Of a stretch of DNA of 64,000 nt, positions 22,791 to 34,884 are shown one piece after another; within the stretch, counting starts at the first letter, position 1; each line of letters opens with the position of its first letter. Source of the DNA: Amborella trichopoda (taxonomy: Eukaryota; Streptophyta; Magnoliopsida; Amborellales; Amborellaceae); assembly GCF_000471905.2 (NCBI RefSeq), contig NW_006494789.1, forward strand, positions 3,338,294 to 3,402,293, written 5' to 3'. The notes below the pieces were generated by a model. It was not told the origin of the DNA. It searched no databases and saw nothing but the letters and a program-made list of their open reading frames with translations. The position numbers and the translations under genes were made by a program.

Positions 22791-23909
22791 CACAATGGAT
22801 CCTCCATTGGTAGTGAGCCCTCTAATTCTGTACTTATGAGCATGGACTTGCTGCACAATGATATATATGTGATATTCTGTCAGACTCTGTAAGTGTAAGC
22901 ATGAACTTGCCACATGATCCTTCCCTGACTCCCGATGATAGGAAGGGAGCTAGGCTCTGATTATACTTGGGAGGGTTGCTCCCCCCAAGATTTCTGGGCA
23001 CTATCCATCGGGACCCCTTTGATAGTGTAACGTCCTTTAGTAGTGAAAGAGTAAGAGGGCAGTGTCTTGCAAGGCCTCAACCTATCAAAAACCCTAAAGC
23101 ACGTTGGGGATGTATGCATGAGTGAGGACACTACGAATTAGGGCGTCTACTTGTCATTGTCCTCCCTCCTGAATGAGGGTAGAAGTCCCAAGCTCAGGAT
23201 TGGATTAGCCTAATCACTGTGGCTTATACTTCGGGGGTAAACTACTCTGTTCTGCTTATCTAAATTATGTATTCTGTAAGATTATCCCACAGTAATTGTG
23301 ATATGCAAGTAATGATCTACTAACTTATTTTCAGTCTTTATATGGCCTTCATGTGCACTCTAATATGTGGCCTTACTCTGTAAGAAAAAATACGATTTTT
23401 GATGAACTATGAGCATGTTAATGTGTATATACTGATAGTCAAGAATACAAGGGTAGTGATCTGCTTACTGGGATTTTAACGCATTCTATCTTAATTTCAT
23501 AATTGTAAAGTGAAGGGTAGTGGTAGCTGTGCTTAAGGTGGGTGGCAATTTTTGAGAACCTGAAGGCTAAAATCAAAAAGTTTGAGAAGCTGTCTTCTGA
23601 AGACTTCCGCAGTATGTTTTGGTGACTTCAATGACATGGTGTATTCCTCATTTTGTGTATCTTTTGGGCCAATAGTGCTTTAACGATCTTGTAAAGAATT
23701 TGATTTGAAAGGAAATGAATTGGCTTTACTTTTTTTATTGATAATTTTTTGATGCATGGATTTATTTTAGTTTTCTTTCGTGGTTTGCTCTCGATTTCAT
23801 GTTTCATGTGTTGAGCCACTCCCACCTGAGTGACATTCGCGACTTCCGGTCGCGATCCCGTGCTCTGTTGCCCTCCGACAGGGGTCAGGGAGTGGGGTCG
23901 TGATAGTTA

Positions 23910-23921
23910 TGGTATCAGAGC
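23910..23921 (+). other. Element I primer-binding site (tRNA-Met)
   Basis: tggtatcagagc, 4 nt (gtta) after the LTR end. Confidence 0.92.
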
Positions 23922-24015
23922 AGCCAGGATAGAATTCTTGGCCTAGGGAGCTTAGAAGTGTCTTTAGAATAGTTTGAGTAGAATAGTAACTGAATGTTTG
24001 TGTCATAGGTGGTAA

Positions 24016-24954
24016 ATGCTGAGGACGAGGGCCAACAATGCCAGCTCCAATAATGGAAATACTGATGCCCTCGGAGAGTTGGTCAGGGACTTGGGGGTCA
24101 TGACACAAATGATGAAGGAAGCTTTGCCAGCCCCATCTACCCCTGCCCCCGATTCGAATGATAGTGGTTTATTAGAAAAGTTTAGGAGGTTGGCTCCTCC
24201 GACCTTCTTGGGGCTTGGAGAAGTACAAAAGGCTAAGAGATGGAGGAGATAGATAGAGAAGATATTTAAAGCTTTAAACTAGATTGATGAACAAAAAGTA
24301 AGAATGGGCACTTTCATGCTTGAAAGGGATGCTGAACTTTGCTGGGGCTCGGTAGAATAATCTTGGGCAAGATCAAGGACTGAGATGACCTGGGAGAATT
24401 TCCTAGAAGCCTTCAATGAAAAGCACTTTCCTGATTCTGTGAGGGAAAGGAAAGAAGTGGAGTTTATCAAGCTGCAACAAGGGAATTTGACCGTGGAGAA
24501 GTACGCAACTAAATTTGCTGAGTTTTCGAAGTGTGTGCCACACATCGTTAATACTGAGGTGCGGAAGGCTAGAAAGTTTGAAAGAGGCCTCAAGCCAGAA
24601 ATAAGGAGGGGAGTGGTATCAGCCAATTTAAAGACATTTTCCCCTTTAGTAGATCTCGCCATGAGGATAGAAAGGGAAGATGAAGAATCCCGAGTGGGAG
24701 GAAACTAGAAGATGAGGCTAGCCCAGTATGGAAACTAGAGGAGGAAAGCTTGACCACCACTGAAGAGGAACTTTTGGGGAAGAGAAAATCAGCGAGACAA
24801 GAAGATTTTGAGAATATTGCAGGGTGATGTAAGAGAAAATCGGTGCCCGGTATGCCCGCACTATGGGAAGGACAATCACTCGGTGGCTGATTGCTAAAGG
24901 AAGATGGGGGCATGCTTCAGATGTGGCAAGCCAGGCCACCAGATTAGAGATTGC
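24016..24954 (+). pseudogene. Element I Gag (broken)
   Basis: Opens at ATG 24016 with MLRTRANNASSNNG; the capsid block (24385-24708) contains TWENFLEAFNEKHFPDSV and LQQGNLTVEKYATKFAEF. Two zinc knuckles lie near the end: CPVCPHYGKDNHSVADC (the first, of unusual spacing) and CFRCGKPGHQIRDC (complete CCHC, about 24913-24954). In-frame stops occur after RWRR, after ALN and before SWARSR; comparison with element II (VKQTW, here VE-stop-SW) suggests Gln/Cys codons changed by C-to-T or G-to-A. A frame change follows RVGGN (about 24708). Confidence 0.85.
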
Positions 24955-25039
24955 TCAGTAAGGGGGCTTGAGGACCGACCAAAGACTCAAGGTCAGGTGT
25001 TTTCTCTTACTGAGCATGAAGCTAAGGCATCAACTTCTG

Positions 25040-25560
25040 TCATCCGAGGTACGCTCTCCGTTTGTGGCATTGAAGAAAAAATTTTGATTGATCTTGGATC
25101 TACACACTCTTTTGTTCAACCTCACTTTGCATGCTGCATAAATGTTAGACCTTCTTTGCTTGACTGGATAGGAAGTATGCACACCTATGAGAGGATCTAT
25201 AGAGACTGATGTTGTTGATAAATATTGTGGGGTTTTGCTTGAAGGGTGTGAGCTGCATATAGATTTGATATTGTTAGATATCCAAGATTTTGATGTTATT
25301 TTGGTCATGGACTGGTTATCCACACATCATGCTACTGTAAATTGTCGTGATAAGACTCTAACCCTTAGACGCCCAAACCGGCCTGAGTCAAACTTTATTG
25401 GCATCAAGGATGTTCCTCCTTTGCATTTTATTTCGGCTATTCGGGCTTTCCTTATGCTGACTAAAAGTTGTGTTGGGTATCTAGCTTACATAGTGGAAAA
25501 TTGGGATGACCGGTCTAAGTTAGAAGAGATACCGGTGGTGAGAGAATATCCAGAGGTCTT
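25040..25560 (+). pseudogene. Element I aspartic protease region (broken)
   Basis: The retropepsin cuts the Gag-Pol polyprotein. The active-site block reads EEKILIDLGSTHSFV; related elements usually have a small residue where Leu follows the Asp, so activity is doubtful. The second half, IDLILLDIQDFDVILVMDWL and STHHATVNC, is well conserved (25255-25345). A frame change near 25190 separates the halves. The linker to RT includes PVVREYPEVFPEEL. Confidence 0.82.
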
Positions 25561-26300
25561 TCCCGAGGAGTTAACCTCTATGCCCCCAATCAGAGAAATA
25601 GAATTTGAGATAAATGTGATTCCTGGTACTATCCCTATCTCTAAAGCCCCTTATAGAATGGCCCCAGCAAAATTAAAGGAGATAAAAGAACAATTACAAG
25701 AGTTACTGGAGAAGGGATTTATTCGACCTAGTATGTCATCCTGAGGTGCGCCTATCTTATTTATTAAAACGAAGGATGGGTCTTTGAGGTATGCATAGAC
25801 TATCGACAGTTGAACCAAATCACTGTGAAAAATAAGTACCCCTTGCCTAGAATTGACGACCTTTTTTATCAACTCCAAGGGGTCCAAGTATTCTCCGAGA
25901 TCGACCTTCGGTCGGGTTATGATCAGCTACGAGTCAAGGAAGAAGATGTATATAAGACTGCATTCAGGACTTGCTATGGCCACTACGAGTTCTTAGTAGT
26001 GCCCTTCGGGCTGACTAACGCCCCAGTCGTTTTTATCGATTTGATGAATAGAGTGTTTAGACCCCTTTTGGATGAATTTGTGGAGGTTTTATAGATGACA
26101 TTTTGGTGTTTCCAGGAATCTGGAAGAGCACGAACAACATTTGAGGATTGTCCTCCAAATTCTAAAAACGGAGAAGTTATATGCTAAACTGAGGAAAAGC
26201 GAGTTTTGGCTCTCAAGTGTGGTCTTCCTTGGTCATGTTATTTCTAAGGATGGGGTCACAGCCCTTGTAAGATTGAAGCCATGCTTAAATAGGGAAGACC
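25561..26300 (+). pseudogene. Element I reverse transcriptase (broken)
   Basis: RT motifs in order: APYRMAPAKLKEIKEQLQEL, GFIRPSMSS then stop where Trp is expected (25741-25743), KTKDGSLR, a 1-bp loss, then CIDYRQLN spread over frames, [47 protein letters not shown]. The catalytic FIDD box is at about 26083-26100 but is reached only by a further frame change: the main frame ends EFVEVL-stop. At least three lesions, so no working RT. Confidence 0.88.
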
Positions 26301-26307
26301 GACAAAT

Positions 26308-27063
26308 GTGACAGAAGTCCGTAGTCTTCTACGTCTGGCCAGATATTATAGGAATTTTGTGGAAGGTTTTTCAAAGATGGCACTTCCCCTGACTCGCTTG
26401 ACCCAGAAAGGGGTAAAATTTATATGGACAAATGATTGTGAGAAGAGTTTCCAAGAATTAAAGAAGAGATTGACTGCGGCCCCAATGCTAACCTTGCCTG
26501 AGGGAAATGAAGGTTTTGTAATATACACTGATGCTTCCCATAAGGGATTGGAGTATGTATTAATGCAGCAAGAGAAGGTTATAGCTTATGCCTCTAGACA
26601 GTTAAAGCTGCACGAGCAAAATTACTCAATTCATGACTTAAAACTCGTGGCTGTGGTTTTTGCCTTGAAAATTTGGAGACATTATCTCTATGGATCCCAA
26701 TTCAAGATATTTACAGATCATAAGAGCCTCAAGTATTTTTTTTCTTATAAGGAATTGAATATGAGACAAAGAAGATGGATGGATCTACTGAATGATTATG
26801 ATTACACCATCAATTACCAACCGGGCAAGACAAATGTAATCGCCAACGCTTTGAGTCTGAAACCCTCAATATCGGTGGCACATTTGATGGTCCGAGAAAT
26901 GAAATTGATAGAGGATGTAGTGGAGTGGCACTTGACTTTACCTTCTAGTTCCAAGGAAGGAATAACGGCAGGTATAAGGGTGGAACCTCAACTCTTTCAA
27001 CAGATCAAGGTAGCCCAAAAGGCAGGCCCTCAGCTGAGTAAAATTCTGGGAGACTTAAGATAG
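26308..27063 (+). pseudogene. Element I RNase H region, 251-codon open frame
   Basis: The longest open frame in the element. It runs from the RT connection ([20 protein letters not shown]) into RNase [19 protein letters not shown] (first Asp kept), [18 protein letters not shown] (family has HDLEL, so catalytic Glu is Lys), [14 protein letters not shown] (Asp kept), [11 protein letters not shown] (family NVVADALS, so Asp is Asn). It then covers the start of the integrase linker. The frame is open but two catalytic positions look lost. Confidence 0.85.
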
Positions 27064-28101
27064 GAAGGAGAAGGAGATTTTTCTATCGGTAGTGATGATT
27101 TGTTAAGATTTAGAGAACGGGTGTGCGTCCCAAGTGATGAGAATATAAAAAGAGATATTCTAGAGGAAGCGCACCACTCCCATTATACTGTGCACCTAGG
27201 AAGCACAAAAATGTACCAAGATTTGAAGAAGACCTTCTGGTGGAATAATATGAAGAAAGATGTGGCACAATTTATTTTTAAATGCCTGACTTGTCAGCAA
27301 GTGAAGGCTGAGCACCAAAGACCGGCTGGGCTATTGCAACCCTTACCTGTGCCTGAATGGAAGTGGGAACACATCACCATGGACTTTGTGTCCGGTTTCC
27401 CAAGATTGGGATTGGGTCATGACAGTGTTTGGGTTATTGTGGACCAATTGACTAAGGTTGCACATTTCTTACCAGTTCGCACTACTTATACCCTTGATAA
27501 ACTGGCTCAGCAGTATGTCAAAGAAATAGTAAGGCTGCATGGAGTACCTATCAGCATTGTGTTCGACAGGGACTCTAGATTTACTTCAAGATTTTGAAGC
27601 AATCTACAATCAGCTTTGGGGACAAGACTTACTTTCAGTACTACTTTTTACCCCCAGACCGATGGACAGTCAGAGAGGACCGTTCAGATCTTAAAAGATT
27701 TGTTGAGAGCCTATGTTACTGACTTCAAAGGAAATTGAGACGATCACCTACCCTTAGTAGAATTTTCATACAACAGTAGCTTCAAGGCCAGTATTCAGAT
27801 GGAACCTTTTAAAGCTTTATATGGAAGAAAGTGCAGATCACCAGTGTGTTGGAATGAAGTCGGCGAAAGGAGACTCTTAAGGCTAGAGATTGCTCAAGTA
27901 ACATCAGAGAAAATCGCCCTAATTCAAGAAGGGGTTAAAACTACTCATAGTCGACAGAAGAGTTATGCCGATAATTGTCGCAGGGACCTTGAATTTGAAG
28001 TAGGGGATCGAGTATTCTTGAAAGTGTCACCAACGAAGGGAATTATGAGATTTGGAAAGAAAGGGAAACTAAGACCGCGATTCATTGGACCTTTTGAATA
28101 A
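27064..28101 (+). pseudogene. Element I integrase (broken)
   Basis: Zinc-binding start HHSHYTVH and CLTCQQVK (HHCC pattern) at about 27170-27300; catalytic core with [11 protein letters not shown] (first Asp), [13 protein letters not shown] (second Asp) and DGQSERTVQ (Glu). Two Trp codons are TGA: after TSRF (27596) and in KGN-stop-DDH (about 27738). The C-terminal DNA-binding block follows: VGDRVFLKVSPTKGIMRF and RPRFIGPFE. A frame shift at 28101 leads to the chromodomain. Confidence 0.88.
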
Positions 28102-28148
28102 TAGAAAGAATCGTAGTCGCAGCATACCAACTAGCCTTACTGCCCGAG

Positions 28149-28420
28149 TTGGCCAATATTCATGACTTTTTTCATGTTTCATTATTAAGGAAGTATCAGC
28201 CTGATCCATCCCACGTCTTGAAGTATGAGTCGATCCCTATCAAGGAGGATTTAACTTATGTGGAGCAAGCAATTGAGATTCTGGACAAAAGGATTCAAGT
28301 TTTGCACAACAAAGAGATTCCCCTAGTCCGGGTTTTATGACAGTATCATTCACGAGAAGAATCAAGGTGGGAGGAAGAAGATGAAATTCAGAAACTGTAC
28401 ACCCCTTTATTCGGTTAACA
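28149..28420 (+). pseudogene. Element I chromodomain (broken)
   Basis: Chromovirus integrases end in a chromodomain that directs insertion to marked chromatin. Here: FFHVSLLRKYQPDPSHVLK, EDLTYVEQAIEILDKRIQVL, NKEIPLVRVL then stop where Trp is expected, then QYHSREESRWEEEDEIQ. Element II keeps the Trp (RVQWQYHSREES, 32800-32830), so the stop is a TGG-to-TGA change. Confidence 0.85.
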
Positions 28421-28444
28421 ATTTTGAGGACAAAATCCCTTTTT

Positions 28445-28454
28445 AAGGGGGGCA
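28445..28454 (+). other. Element I polypurine tract
   Basis: aaggggggca immediately before the 3' LTR start tgatgtgaaac at 28455. Confidence 0.85.
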
Positions 28455-31400
28455 TGATGTGAAACTTTTCCCCGCCAGTTAGAATGCATGACGGTCCAAG
28501 GAGGGAAAGAAGTTGTAGCAGTGCCGGTTGAGTTGTCCAACGCTAGAAGGAGGCCATCACCGGTTGAGTTTCCTAGCACCAGTTGGATGTGAGCAGCGCC
28601 TGCTGTGAAGAGGAAGAGCCTAGCACCGATTGAGTTGTCAAGCGTCAGAAGGAGGCCAGCGTCGATTGGATGTGAGCAACGCCATCTGTGAAGAGGAAGA
28701 GCCCATCACCGGTTGAGATGTCCAGCGCCAGAAGGAGGCCAGCGTTAATTGAGTTGCCTAGCACCGATTGGATGTGAGCAGCGCCAGCTATGAAGAGGAA
28801 GAGCCCAGCGCTGGTTGAGTTGTCTAGCATCAAAAGGAGGCCAGTGTCGATTGAGTTGCCCAGCGCCAGTTGGATGTGAGCAGCACCAACTAGGAAGAGG
28901 AAGAGCCCAGCGCCGGTTGAGTTGTCCATCGCTAGAAGGAGGCCAGTGCCGGTTGAGTTGTCCAGCGCCGGTTGAGTTGACCAGCGCCGATTGGGAAGTG
29001 CAGCACCGGCTAAGGTAGTGAGCCCAACGCTGGCTGTGTCTCTGACATGCATGAGTTGGAGGTGACACTTGTTTAATGCATGCAGACGTGAGTGCCACTT
29101 GTCCAGAGTTGTGAGCCCCTTGGTGACACTTAGCCAGCAACCCCAAACATGATAGTACTTAAGCCTATACTCTCACCCACTCCCCTCATTCTTACATCTC
29201 TCTCTCTTTAAGACACAAGTGGAAGAGTGACTTTGTGAGCAGCCACTGTTGGGCGGGTGAGAGTTATGAGCAAAGGTTTGAGGAGGCCCCATTGTTAATT
29301 AGGTAAGTGGATCCATTACCCTTGTGTTGTAGTCATGGGAATGCATGGAAACTTAGGCATATGAATGAGCAATAGAAGTGTAGGCAATATAGAAAAAAAT
29401 ACCTTACGCCTTTTTCAATAAAAATTTGGGGTTTTTGTTCCATAATAATGATGAATGTAAGAATGAAGTTGTGATTCTTAGATTATACAAGAATTGCATG
29501 TTTTGTGTGTTCACATTGTGAGAGAATGGAGGTTATCATATTCTTCATTATGAAATGATGGTTATGGAATGAATTCTTGACACATGTTAAATGAAACCAT
29601 GAAATTCCAGGAATATGTGTGTTCTTCAATGAGGATTTTGAACAGCCAAATGGGGTCCGATTGACCTCAAACTACCACCGTTGGAAAGATACACGAGCCT
29701 AATAAAATGTTTGTTTTTACCCACTATTGGAATTCTTTACAAAAAATGAATTTATGTTTCAAAATGAGAGGGTATGTTACTGTGGACTGTATTCCTAGAT
29801 TTGTCATCAGTAACCACTCTGCTCATCAATTTTAACTAACCAAATGACGTCCATTTTTGGCCAAACCATAACCATTTGAAAGATCTTTGAATGTGTTAAG
29901 TTGCATGAAAAAACTATTGCGGAATTCTTTCTAGATTGAAAGTTACACTTTGTTTTATGCAAATATGTCACTGTAGATAGTTTTAGCAAAAGAATAGATT
30001 TAACCCCTCTGATAACTAAAAAGATATCCATTTTAGTTCAAACCCTAGCCATTGGAACCGGTTATGAGTCATATTTAATTCACATGTTGAGAAATTTTTG
30101 AGATTCCCTCTTGATTTTGAAACGTGGGCAGAATTTCAAAGACATATCACTGTTTTCACCGCACAACAGATTTTAGACTAAGTGTCTTTGTTCTTGGGTT
30201 CTTTTGAGGTATCAAATAAGGTCCAATTGCGCTCAAACCACCCTAACTGAAAGATAACTGGGTCTAACATAAAATTGATTTTGGAACTATCTTCAAACTC
30301 CAAATAAACTGAAAGCTATAGGCTTTTTTTGACTTGGATGTCACTTCCTAAATTTTTAGAAAGTGTGACACTGATACTCTAATTCTGTTATATGAATTCT
30401 GATTCTGTTATCTAAACTTTGATTTTGTTATATGAATTCCGATTCTATTATCTGAATTCTAATTCTGTTATATGAATTTTGATTCTGTTATATGAATTTT
30501 GATTCTGTTATATGAATTCTGATTCTATCTGAACTCTAATTTTGTTATATGGACTCTGATCTGACCACTACACAATGGATCCACCATTGTGTAGTGAGTG
30601 CTCTAATTCTATACGTGTGAGCATGGACTTGCAGCACAATGATATATATGTGGTATTATGTCAGACTCTGTAAGTGTGAGCATGGACTTGCCACATGATC
30701 CTACCCTGACTCCCGATGATAGGAAGGGAGCTAGGCTCTGATTATACTTGGGAGGGTTGCTCCCCCCATGATTTCTGGGCACTCTTCATTGGGACCCCTT
30801 TGGTAGTCTAACGTCCTCTAGTGGTGAGAGAGTAAGAGGGCAATGTCTTGCAAGGCCTCAGCCTATCAAAAACCCCAAAGCGAGCTAGGGATATGTACGT
30901 GAGTGAGGACACTACGAAGTAGGGCATCTATTTGTCATTGTCCTCCCTCCTGAATGAGGGTAGAAGTCTCAAGCTCAGGATTGGCTTAGCCTGATCACTA
31001 TGGCTTCTACTTCTGGAGCAAACTACTCTATTCTTCTTGTCTGAATTCTATATTTTACAAGATTATCCGACTGTAATTGTGATATGAAAGTAATGTTCCA
31101 TTAACTGATTTTGATTCTTTATATGGCCTTCATGTGCACTTTAATATGTGACCTTACTCTGTAAGATAAAATACGTTTTCTGATGAACTATGAGCATGTT
31201 AACGTGTATATACTGATAGATAGAAATGCAAGGGTAGTGATCCTCTTACTAGGCTTTTAGCTCATTCTATCGTAATTTCATTACTGTAGAGTGAATGGTG
31301 GTGGCAGCTATGCTTATGGTGGGTGACAGTTTTTTAAGACTTGAAGCTTGAAATCAAAAAGTTTGAGAAGCCATCTTCTGAAGACTTCTGCAGTATGTTT

Positions 31401-31669
31401 TGCTGCATTCCTCATTTTCTGTATCTTTTGGGCTAATAGTGCCTTAACGGACTTGTAAAGACTTTGATTTGGGAAGAAATGAATTGGTTGTACTATTTGG
31501 ATTGATAATTGTTGAATGTATGGATTTATTTTAGTTTTCTTTCATGGTTTGCTCCTAATTTCGTGTTTCATGCATTGAGCCACTCCCACCTGAGTGACAT
31601 TCGCGACCTCCGGTCGTGATCCCGTGCTCTGTCGCCCTCTGATAGGGGTCAGGTAGTGGGGTTGTGACA
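28455..31669 (+). repeat. Element I 3' LTR
   Basis: 3,215 bp, parallel to 20681-23905: CG-rich array at 28510-29020, TATA-like tacttaa at 29156, gattctgttat array at 30378-30560, end ggggttgtgaca at 31669. Point differences from the 5' LTR are visible all along, so insertion is not recent. Confidence 0.92.
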
Positions 31670-31674
31670 AGACA

Positions 31675-32693
31675 TACATATATTTCATTTGGGACCGATT
31701 TAGTCCCATTTGGATGCCATTTGGGCGTCGAACATTTGATGCAAAAACAATCACAGTTTTGGAAATTCTTATTCTTAAGTTAAAAGGCTTTCCAAGAACA
31801 CTTAATATGTCATGGCCACGGTACACTTTGGGTGTGGAACCTTGTTTATGTTAACAAGTCTCACAGTGAGCAATTTCATGAGTTTCCATGAATAACAATA
31901 TCATATACATGGTTAAAATAATCATGGCATTTAGAAGCACAAATCTGAAATTTCAACCTCATGTCAACCCATTCATACTTCGCATTTTTCATTCTATCAT
32001 CTTACCCATTTTTTCATATTTGATCTTTACAAAAACCATGGATGCATAAAAGCTAAGCCCCCTTACCATGACTCCGACGGTATCTCAAATCCCTACTCAC
32101 GGGCTTTCCTTAGCTCCCCCAGTGGGCTGTCTTCAAGGGGCAGCAGTGAACTGCAAGAGAGAGAGAGAGAAAGAAAGTTAAAAAAATGGGAGAGACAGTG
32201 CTGCCCAAGGGAGGAAAATGAGAGGGTGGTTGCAAAGCACTGTGGCTGATGCAGTCATACACAGCTCTAATAAGTATGGAGCGGTGCTGACACGTACGGC
32301 GACCGTACATTTGACCAAGAGCTATCGGCAATGCTCTTTCTTGCTCTCTTTTCACAGACGACGCTGGGTCACAACCGGCGCTAGGCCTTGAATTCACAAA
32401 CGACGATGGGCCTCTTTACAGCCGACGCTACCTCTTCTCTGACACAGCCAGTGCTGCGTCTCTGTTACACAGCCGACGCTGCGTTTCTCTTACATAGCTG
32501 GTGCTGCGTTTCTCTTACACAGTCAGTGTTGCGCTGCGTCTCCCTTGCACAGCCGGTGTTATGTCTCCCTTACTCATCCGGTGCTGTGTCTTCCTTACAC
32601 ACGTGATGATGCTCCAAGCGGTGCTAGGCCTCTGTCTCACCCTACTTCGCCGTGCACGTCACTAGACAGAGGGGCAAAATTGTGGTCCTTACA
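31675..32693 (-). repeat. Element II 3' LTR, proximal part (U3)
   Basis: Resumes after the agaca duplication and aligns with 50350-51414. On the minus strand it begins TGTAAGGACC at 32693. Holds a CG-rich array at 32345-32640 and a gagagaga run at 32158-32172. The ggctttaaaagg segment carrying the TATA-like box of the other LTR (50901) is deleted here. Confidence 0.9.
32345..32640 (-). repeat. CG-rich U3 repeat array, element II 3' LTR
   Basis: About ten ~29-bp units of the form acacagccggcgctgcgtct (plus strand), variably mutated. Matches 51055-51350 in the other LTR. Core cggcgctg is shared with the arrays of elements I and III. Confidence 0.85.
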
Positions 32694-32710
32694 TCATCCC
32701 CCCCCCTTAA
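32694..32710 (-). other. Element II polypurine tract
   Basis: The minus strand reads ttaaggggggggga just before the LTR start TGTAAGG. Confidence 0.85.
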
Positions 32711-32740
32711 AAGTATTTTATCCTCAAAATTATATTAACA

Positions 32741-33497
32741 TTAACAAAAAAGGTGGGGGTATTTCTCTCTAATTTCATCTTTTCGTTCCCATGCCGATTC
32801 TTCCCTTGAATGATATTGCCATTGCACTCGGACCGGAGGAATTTCTTTATTGTGCAACACTTGTACTCTCTTGTCTAATATCCCAATTGGATGTTCCACA
32901 TAGGTCAAATCTTCCTTGAGCAGAATTGGTGCGTACTCCAAGACATGAGATGGGTCAGGTTGACATTTCCTCAACAGTGATATATGGAAGACATTGTGGA
33001 TGCTGGTCAGATCGGGGGGCAGAGCAAGTCTGTAAGCCATGCTTCCAATTCTTTCTAGGAGTTCAAAAAGTCCAATGAATTGTGGGTTCAATTTCCCCTT
33101 TTTACCAAATCTCATGACACCCTTAGTTGATGATACCTTCACAAAGACTCGATCCCCTACTTCAAACTCGAGGTCTCTTTGGCGATTATTGGCGTAACTC
33201 TTTTGCCGACTTTGGGTTGTCTTGAGCTGTTCTCTGATTAGGGCAATCTTTTTAGAAGTCACCTGAACTATTTCTGTCCCTAATAATCTCCTTTCGCCCA
33301 CTCTTTTGCCGACTTTGGGTTGTCTTGAGCTGTTCTCTGATTAAGGCAATCTTTTCAAAAGTCACCTGAACTATTTTTGTCCCTAATAATCTGCTTTCGC
33401 CCACTTCATCCCACCAGATGGGCAACCTACATTTTCTACCATAGGGCTTCATAAGGTGCCATCTGAATACGAGCTTGAAAACTGTTGTTGTAAGCAA
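32741..33497 (-). pseudogene. Element II integrase C-terminus and chromodomain, with 103-bp duplication
   Basis: A 186-codon open frame (32741-33301) gives LEFEVGDRVFVKVSSTKG, FHISLLRKCQPDPSHVLEY, EDLTYVEHPIGILDKRVQVL and the chromodomain end WQYHSREESAWERKDEIREK, with KYPHLF at the terminus: the best-preserved chromodomain in the window. Just upstream, 33197-33299 is repeated at 33300-33402 (the block with IALIREQLKTTQSRQKS occurs twice). As 103 is not a multiple of three, the duplication throws the upstream integrase frame off. Confidence 0.88.
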
Positions 33498-33498
33498 A

Positions 33499-34230
33499 TT
33501 ATATCAGAGGTAAGTGGTCCTCCCAGCTTCCCTTAAAGTCAATGATACATGCCCTTAACATGTCCTCCAAGGTCTGAATGGTTCTCTTTAGCTTTCCGCC
33601 TGTTTGGGGGTGAAAGACGGTGCTAAAAGTAAGTCTGGTCCCCAAAGCTGATTGCAGACTTGCCCAAAATCTGGAGGTGAATCTGGTGTCCTTGTCTGAC
33701 ACAATGCTGATGAGTACCCCATGCATTCTCACTTTCTCTGATGTACAATCAGGCCAACTTATCTAGAGTATGGGTCATGCGAAGTGGTAAGAAATTAGCA
33801 GCTTTGGTTAATCGGTCAACCACGACCCAAATATTATCATGCCCTGCATTTGATTTTGGTAATCCAGAAACAAAGTCCATCGTGATGTGTTCCCATTTCC
33901 ACTCTGGTATGGGCGAGGGCTGCAATAGTTCAGCAGCTTTTTGATGTTCTGCCTTCACTTGCTGACACGTCAAACACCTAATGACAAATTGTGCCACATC
34001 TCGCTTTATATTGTTCCATCAAAAGGTCTTTTTCAAATCCTGGTACATCTTTGTACTCCCTGAGTGTACCGTGTAGCGGGAGTGGTGTGCTTCCGCTAGG
34101 ACAACCCTTTTTATATTCTCATCATTAGGAACACACACTCGGTCCTTATACCTTAACAAGTGATTACTGCTTACAGAGAAATCTTCTTTTCCCTCCATTT
34201 TCAGTTCTTCATGGATTTTTTAGCTGGGGA
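33499..34230 (-). pseudogene. Element II integrase zinc finger and core (broken)
   Basis: [13 protein letters not shown], then [18 protein letters not shown] (first Asp) in 33749-33997; [16 protein letters not shown] (second Asp) and [20 protein letters not shown] (catalytic Glu replaced: GGKLKRT where element I has DGQSERT) in 33499-33732. A frame change or stop separates the pieces near 33735-33750, and the His-His half of the zinc finger lies upstream in another frame. Confidence 0.82.
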
Positions 34231-34279
34231 TCTCCTTTTTCGGCTGCTCGAACTTGTTGAAGGAGTTGGGGTTCCATCC

Positions 34280-34884
34280 TTAGACATGACAACATTCCTT
34301 CCCTCTTAGACACGATAACATTCCTTCCCTCTCACTATAGGGCTGAGATGGGTGCCACTCCACCACATCCTCTAATAGCTTCATTTCTTGAACCATCAAA
34401 TGTGCCATAGAGACCACAACTTTTCGATTTAAGGCGTCGGTGACAATATTAGTCTTGCCTGGTTGGTAATCAATTGTACAGTCATAATCATTCAATAAGT
34501 TCATCCATCTTCTTTGCCTCATATTCAGTTCTTTTTGGGAAAATAGGTACTTGAGGCTCTTGTGGTCTGTGAACACCTTAAACTGGCCACATAGAGGTAG
34601 TGCCTCCAGATTTTTAATGTGAATACTACTGCCACGAGCTCCAAGTCGTGAGTTGGGTAGTTCTGCTCATACGATTTTAGTTGTCTTGAGGTATAAGCAA
34701 TTATTTTACCTCTCTGCATGAGTACACATCCGAGCCCTTTATGAGATGCATCGATGTAAACCACAAAGTCTTCATTCTCCTCACGCAAGGCAAGTATTGG
34801 GGCCGTGACTAGTCTCTTCTTAAATTCCTGAAAACTCTTCTCACACTCCTCTGACCAAATAAATTTTTCATTCTTCTGGGTCAA
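34280..34884 (-). pseudogene. Element II RNase H (broken)
   Basis: [37 protein letters not shown] and [12 protein letters not shown] hold the catalytic Asp, Glu and Asp; here the Glu is intact, unlike element I. Two overlapping frames (34525-34884 and 34280-34576) mean one frameshift near 34570, between KIWRHYLY and FTDHKS. It ends with GKTNIVTDALNRK. Confidence 0.85.

Larger units (their letters stand above)
20681..23905 (+). repeat. Element I 5' LTR
   Basis: Starts tgcgatgaccc and ends ggggtcgtgata; the 3' LTR ends ggggttgtgaca, so the terminal CA has decayed to TA here. 3,225 bp. Contains a CG-rich repeat array before the TATA-like site (20725-21180), a TATA-like site at 21352, a CT run after it, and a 20-bp gattctgttat array (22595-22790). 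Confidence 0.92.
20681..31669 (+). mobile_element. Element I: Tekay/Del-like chromovirus, full length
   Basis: 10,989 bp bounded by agaca duplications. 5' LTR 20681-23905, 4-nt spacer gtta, primer site 23910-23921, gag 24016-24954, protease, RT, RNase H, integrase, chromodomain to about 28420, polypurine tract 28445-28454, 3' LTR 28455-31669. Coding regions hold frameshifts and Trp-to-stop changes, so it is non-autonomous now. Its LTR is clearly of the same family as element III (shared words ttttcccc/ccagtt at the start) and more distant from element II. Confidence 0.93.

Noticed and set aside
23910..23921. tggtatcagagc words considered as tRNA genes
   Set aside because: Only 12-16 nt of tRNA complement next to LTR ends; these are primer-binding sites.
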